From NCBI RefSeq assembly GCF_001005085.2, contig NZ_LBMU02000050.1, forward strand, positions 1 through 64,000: a stretch of 64,000 bases of DNA, in the 5' to 3' direction. Under the pieces are notes generated by a model, which was not told the origin of the DNA, ran no database searches, and saw nothing but the letters and a program-made list of their open reading frames with translations. Origin of the DNA: Streptomyces humi (GTDB lineage: Bacteria; Actinomycetota; Actinomycetes; Streptomycetales; Streptomycetaceae). Below are positions 61,056 through 64,000 of the stretch, piece after piece; position 1 is the stretch's first letter; each line of letters starts with the position of its first letter. Position numbers and translations under genes: made by a program.

Positions 61056-62665
61056 GCGAGCCGACGTCGGCTGCCGCGGACGTCCTCGTCGTCGGCGGGG
61101 GCCTCGGAGGTGTGGCGGCGGCACTGGCCGTCCTCGACCGGGGCCGTTCGGTCCTGCTCACCGAGGAGACCGACTGGATCGGCGGTCAGCTCACCAGCCA
61201 GGGCGTACCGCCCGACGAGCACGCGTGGATCGAGCAGTTCGGCGCCACCCGCACCTACCGTGCGCTGCGCGAGGCGATCCGCGACCACTACCGGACCTGG
61301 TACCCGCTCACCGACGAGGCCAGGCGGCGGCGGTACCTCAACCCGGGCGAGGGACGGGTGAGCGCGCTGTGCCACGAACCCAGGGTGGCCGCGGCGGTCC
61401 TGGAAGCCATGGTCGCGCCGTACCTGGCCGCCGGGCGGCTGCGGATCCGCCTCCGGCACCGCCCGGTGGCCGCCGCCGTGCACGGCGACCGGGTACGGTC
61501 CGTGGTCGTCGAGGGCCCGGACGGCACCCGGGTGGAGGTGGCGGCCTCGTACGTCCTGGACGCCACCGAACTCGGCGACCTGCTGCCGCTGACCGGCACC
61601 GAGCACGTGACCGGCTTCGAGTCGCGGCACGACACGGGGGAGCCGAGCGCGCCGGAGGAACCACAGCCGGCCAACATGCAGGCGTTCTCCTGGGTGTTCG
61701 CCGTCGACCACCTGGCCGGTGAGGACCACACCGTCGACCGCCCCGCCGGGTACGGCCGTTGGGCCGCCTACCACCCCCCGCAGTGGCCGAACCGGCTGCT
61801 GAGCCTGAGCGCACCCGACCCGAGGACGCTCGAGACCGTACCGCGCGGCTTCACCCCGAACCCCGACTCCGGGCCGGTCGTCGCCGACCAGAGCAAGGAC
61901 GCCGGAGACCGGGAACTGTGGGAGTTCCGCCGGGTGTTCTCCAGGACGCTGTACCGGCCGGGCTTCGCCGCGAGCGACGTGACCATCGTCAACTGGCCCA
62001 TGATCGACTATCTGCCGGGACCGCTGGTCGGGGTGGCCGACGAGGAGCGGGACCGGCATCTGGCGGGCGCCCGCGAGCTGAGCATGAGCATGCTCTACTG
62101 GTTGCAGACCGAGGCCCCCCGCCCCGACGGCGGCACCGGCTGGCCCGGGCTGCGGCTGCGCGGGGACGTGCTGGGCACGGCCGACGGGCTGGCCAAGGCG
62201 CCGTACATCCGTGAGTCGCGCCGGATCGTCGCCCGGCGCCGGATCGTGGAACAGGACCTGTCCCTCGCGGTGCGCGGCGAGCGCGGCGCGGTGCGGTACC
62301 CGGACACCGTGGGCATCGGGATGTACCGGATCGACCTGCACCCGTCCACCGGCGGCGACACCTACATCGACGTGGCGGGCAGCCCGTTCCAGATCCCGCT
62401 GGGCGCCCTGCTGCCGGTCCGGGTGCGCAACCTGCTGCCGGTGTGCAAGAACATCGGCACCACGCACATCACCAACGGCTGCTACCGACTGCACCCCGTC
62501 GAGTGGAACATCGGCGAGGCGGCCGGGACGCTGGCGGCGTTCTGCCTCGACAACCGGCTGGACACCGAGCAGGTGTACGAGGACCCCGCTTGGCTGCACC
62601 GCTTCCAGGACGAACTCACGCGCGCCGGCGTCGAACTGGCCTGGCCCGAGGTCAGGGGGTACTGA
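61052..62665 (+). CDS. FAD-dependent oxidoreductase (FAD_oxidored family)
   Basis: The product (537 aa) has an N-terminal FAD-binding motif DVLVVGGGLGGVAAALAVLD with WIGGQLTSQG just after it. It also has a mid-chain substrate domain and the C-terminal flavin signature LLPVCKNIGTTHITNGCYRL. Family members occur in sugar and sugar-acid catabolic loci with ABC transporters, but their exact reactions are mostly unknown. It has no signal peptide. The ATG overlaps the glycosidase stop by four bases (ATGA) and the stop overlaps the aldolase start (TGATG). I infer oxidation of the sugar released by the glycosidase. Confidence 0.85.
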   Translation: MSEPTSAAADVLVVGGGLGGVAAALAVLDRGRSVLLTEETDWIGGQLTSQGVPPDEHAWIEQFGATRTYRALREAIRDHYRTWYPLTDEARRRRYLNPGEGRVSALCHEPRVAAAVLEAMVAPYLAAGRLRIRLRHRPVAAAVHGDRVRSVVVEGPDGTRVEVAASYVLDATELGDLLPLTGTEHVTGFESRHDTGEPSAPEEPQPANMQAFSWVFAVDHLAGEDHTVDRPAGYGRWAAYHPPQWPNRLLSLSAPDPRTLETVPRGFTPNPDSGPVVADQSKDAGDRELWEFRRVFSRTLYRPGFAASDVTIVNWPMIDYLPGPLVGVADEERDRHLAGARELSMSMLYWLQTEAPRPDGGTGWPGLRLRGDVLGTADGLAKAPYIRESRRIVARRRIVEQDLSLAVRGERGAVRYPDTVGIGMYRIDLHPSTGGDTYIDVAGSPFQIPLGALLPVRVRNLLPVCKNIGTTHITNGCYRLHPVEWNIGEAAGTLAAFCLDNRLDTEQVYEDPAWLHRFQDELTRAGVELAWPEVRGY

Positions 62666-63708
62666 TGGACGGTCGGGAAACGACCCGAAGGGGCGTGGAG
62701 CACGGCACGACCGGCCACGACGAAGCCACGGCCGGACGACGGCGCCCGGTGGCAGGGCGCCTCGCCGGCGGTGGGAAAGGGCAGACCGACGGCCGCGCCC
62801 TGCTGTCCGGTGTCATCGTCCCCCTGGTCACACCGATGGACCGCCCAGGACATCCCTCGGCCCGGGCCGCGGGTCCCCTGCTGGACGCACTCGCGGCGGC
62901 CGGCGCCCGCGGGCTCATGCTCTTCGGCAGCAACGGGGAGGGCCCGCTGCTGCCCACGGCGGAACTGGGCGCGTTCTCCGCGGCCGTGGCCCGCCGCTGG
63001 CGCGAACTCACCGGCGACGGACCGGTTCTGATCAACATCACCGCCCCCGGGACCGCCGAGGCGCTGGCCAGGGCGGAGTCCGTCCGGCCCGCCGAACCCG
63101 ACGCGCTGGTGCTGAGCCCGCCCACCTACTTCCGCCACCGGCCGGACGAGATCCTCGCCCACTACACCGCCCTGGCCGGCCTCGGGGTCCCCGTCGTCGC
63201 CTACCACGCGCCCCGCTACGGCAACCCGCTCACCCCCGCCCTGCTCGACGAACTGACCGACCTAGCCCACCTGGTGGGCCTCAAGGACAGCTCGGGCGAC
63301 CCCGCACTGTTCCGTCACGCCCTCACGGCGGCCCGCCGGCGCGACGACTTCGGGATCGGCCAGGGCGCGGAGACGCGGGCGCTGGACGCACTGCGACTGG
63401 GGGCCGACGGGGTGGTGCTCGGGGTGGCCAACCTGGCGCCCGGGGCCGCCGTCGAGCTGTACCGCGCCCACCGGCAGGGCCGGGACGCTGACGCGCGGCG
63501 CGCACAGCAACTCCTCAACGAGCTGCTGGCGTTGCACGCGGTACGGCCGGGCGTGCCGGCGGTGAAGGCTGTCCTGGCCGATCGGGGACTGTGCCCGCCG
63601 TACACCGCCGCGCCCCTCGTCCCGTGCTCCGACACGGAGCGCGAAGCGCTGCGCGAACTGCTCGCCCCTCACGACGAACATCTCGTACGAGCCCGACCAC
63701 GGGTTTGA
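62665..63708 (+). CDS. DapA/NAL-superfamily aldolase or lyase
   Basis: The product (347 aa) is a (beta/alpha)8 class I lyase related to dihydrodipicolinate synthase, N-acetylneuraminate lyase and keto-deoxy sugar-acid aldolases. GSNGEGPLLP (residues about 88-97) stands for the phosphate/carboxylate loop. Y180 (VAYHAP) and Schiff-base K207 (VGLKDSSGD) are present. About 45 extra N-terminal residues rich in Arg and Gly precede the fold, so a downstream start such as the GTG at 62695 is possible. Context suggests cleavage of a 2-keto-3-deoxy acid, not lysine synthesis. The stop lies within a 12-bp repeat array. Confidence 0.85.
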   Translation: MDGRETTRRGVEHGTTGHDEATAGRRRPVAGRLAGGGKGQTDGRALLSGVIVPLVTPMDRPGHPSARAAGPLLDALAAAGARGLMLFGSNGEGPLLPTAELGAFSAAVARRWRELTGDGPVLINITAPGTAEALARAESVRPAEPDALVLSPPTYFRHRPDEILAHYTALAGLGVPVVAYHAPRYGNPLTPALLDELTDLAHLVGLKDSSGDPALFRHALTAARRRDDFGIGQGAETRALDALRLGADGVVLGVANLAPGAAVELYRAHRQGRDADARRAQQLLNELLALHAVRPGVPAVKAVLADRGLCPPYTAAPLVPCSDTEREALRELLAPHDEHLVRARPRV

Positions 63709-63848
63709 CCACGGTCTGACCACGGGCCTGACTACGCGTCCGACCAGGGGTCCGGCCACGAGTCTGACTACGCGTCTGGCCAAGGGCCTGACCACGAGTC
63801 TGACCACGCGTCTGACCACGCGTCTGACCACGCGTCTGACCGGGGTCC
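63694..63848 (+). repeat. 12-bp minisatellite at the end of the aldolase gene
   Basis: About 13 units of TGACCACGCGTC-like sequence run from the last codons of the aldolase gene into the intergenic gap. Four units near 63789-63836 are almost identical, and one unit early in the array is 11 bp. The array includes the natural TGA stop, since each unit begins with TGAC. Confidence 0.85.
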
Positions 63849-63920
63849 GGCCGAGCTTCTGACCCCGCCTCTGATTGCGCGCCCGTGCCGCCCACCACCG
63901 CCCGGAAGGGGTGTCCCACC

Positions 63921-64000
63921 ATGCCCGACAGCGGACCGCACCGCACCGCGATGAACCGCAGATCCTTCACCCGGGGCCTCGTCGGCGCCTCGGCGACGGC
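63921..64000 (+). CDS. start of a Tat-exported protein, cut by the window edge
   Basis: Only 26 codons are visible. GGAAGGGG precedes the ATG at 63921. An in-frame ATG at 63951 begins directly before NRRSFTRGL, a twin-arginine motif followed by a hydrophobic start (VGASAT). The product is exported by the Tat system. By position it may be a further enzyme or binding protein of the preceding glycoside operon, but its family cannot be told. Confidence 0.7.
   Translation, partial: MPDSGPHRTAMNRRSFTRGLVGASAT

Noticed and set aside
62665..63708. Biosynthetic dihydrodipicolinate synthase (dapA)
   Set aside because: The fold and Schiff-base Lys fit the superfamily, but the surrounding importer, glycosidase and oxidoreductase point to sugar-acid catabolism, so I do not assign the symbol.
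63694..63848. CRISPR array or attachment site
   Set aside because: A 12-bp tandem array without spacers, tRNA or integrase is a minisatellite.

Overview
The window is chromosomal DNA of a Streptomyces or a very close relative. The evidence is the very high GC content, the strong third-position GC bias in every real gene, frequent GTG starts, purine-rich Shine-Dalgarno sites, Tat and lipoprotein exports, ANTAR and PP2C regulators, and TTA codons confined to two genes. I see about 54 protein genes, one gene remnant and one gene cut by the right edge. There is no rRNA, tRNA, CRISPR array, insertion sequence, integrase or PKS/NRPS cluster.

Layout. 1-4.2 kb: a hotdog thioesterase divergent from a fumarylacetoacetase-family hydrolase, a small ANTAR protein and an MMPL exporter. 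4.5-7.4 kb: a lysine/2-aminoadipate pair, the 2-oxoadipate dioxygenase/decarboxylase (HglS type) and the aminoadipate-semialdehyde dehydrogenase (AmaB type). 7.4-9.6 kb: an RlmA/TlrB-type rRNA methyltransferase and a membrane PP2C phosphatase. 9.9-11.3 kb: a GH11 xylanase translationally coupled to a CE4 acetylxylan esterase. 11.4-21.4 kb: a TPR protein, two large head-to-head PAS-GAF-PP2C sensors, a proline-rich membrane protein and a Ser/Thr kinase. 21.4-31.9 kb: mixed metabolism (2-hydroxyacid dehydrogenase, monooxygenase-like membrane protein, ThuA-lectin, GAPDH, GlxA-type AraC regulator, FAD monooxygenase) followed by a LacI regulator divergent from a GH5 glycosidase, with three operator-like boxes between them. 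31.9-38.9 kb: a phenylacetate locus made of paaI-paaK, a thiolase and paaABCDE, with two matching TetR-type operators. 39-47.6 kb: a small membrane protein, an SDR remnant, a purple acid phosphatase, an FHA-flavoprotein fusion, a GH54 arabinofuranosidase with two near-identical lectin modules, and an MHS-type transporter. 47.6-52 kb: a second Ser/Thr kinase, a Tyr-less SDR, a VOC protein and a phytanoyl-CoA-type dioxygenase.

52.0-64.0 kb is the most coherent accessory unit. It is a probable single transcript: LacI regulator, peptide/opine-type ABC transporter (two permeases, a lipoprotein binding protein, two ATPases), an (alpha/alpha)6 glycosidase-like enzyme, a FAD oxidoreductase and a DapA-superfamily aldolase or lyase. 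Almost every junction has overlapping stop and start codons. A perfect 14-bp palindrome lies just downstream of a good promoter ahead of the LacI gene. A Tat-signal gene begins at the right edge. I read this as an import-and-cleave catabolic system for an unidentified glycoside. It also carries three unrelated minisatellites.

A recurring theme is attack on arabinoxylan-like plant polymers: GH11, CE4, GH5, GH54 and lectin-bearing proteins. The two genes with a TTA codon (ThuA-lectin and GH54-lectin) are both secreted carbohydrate-binding proteins, so their translation probably depends on the bldA leucyl-tRNA.
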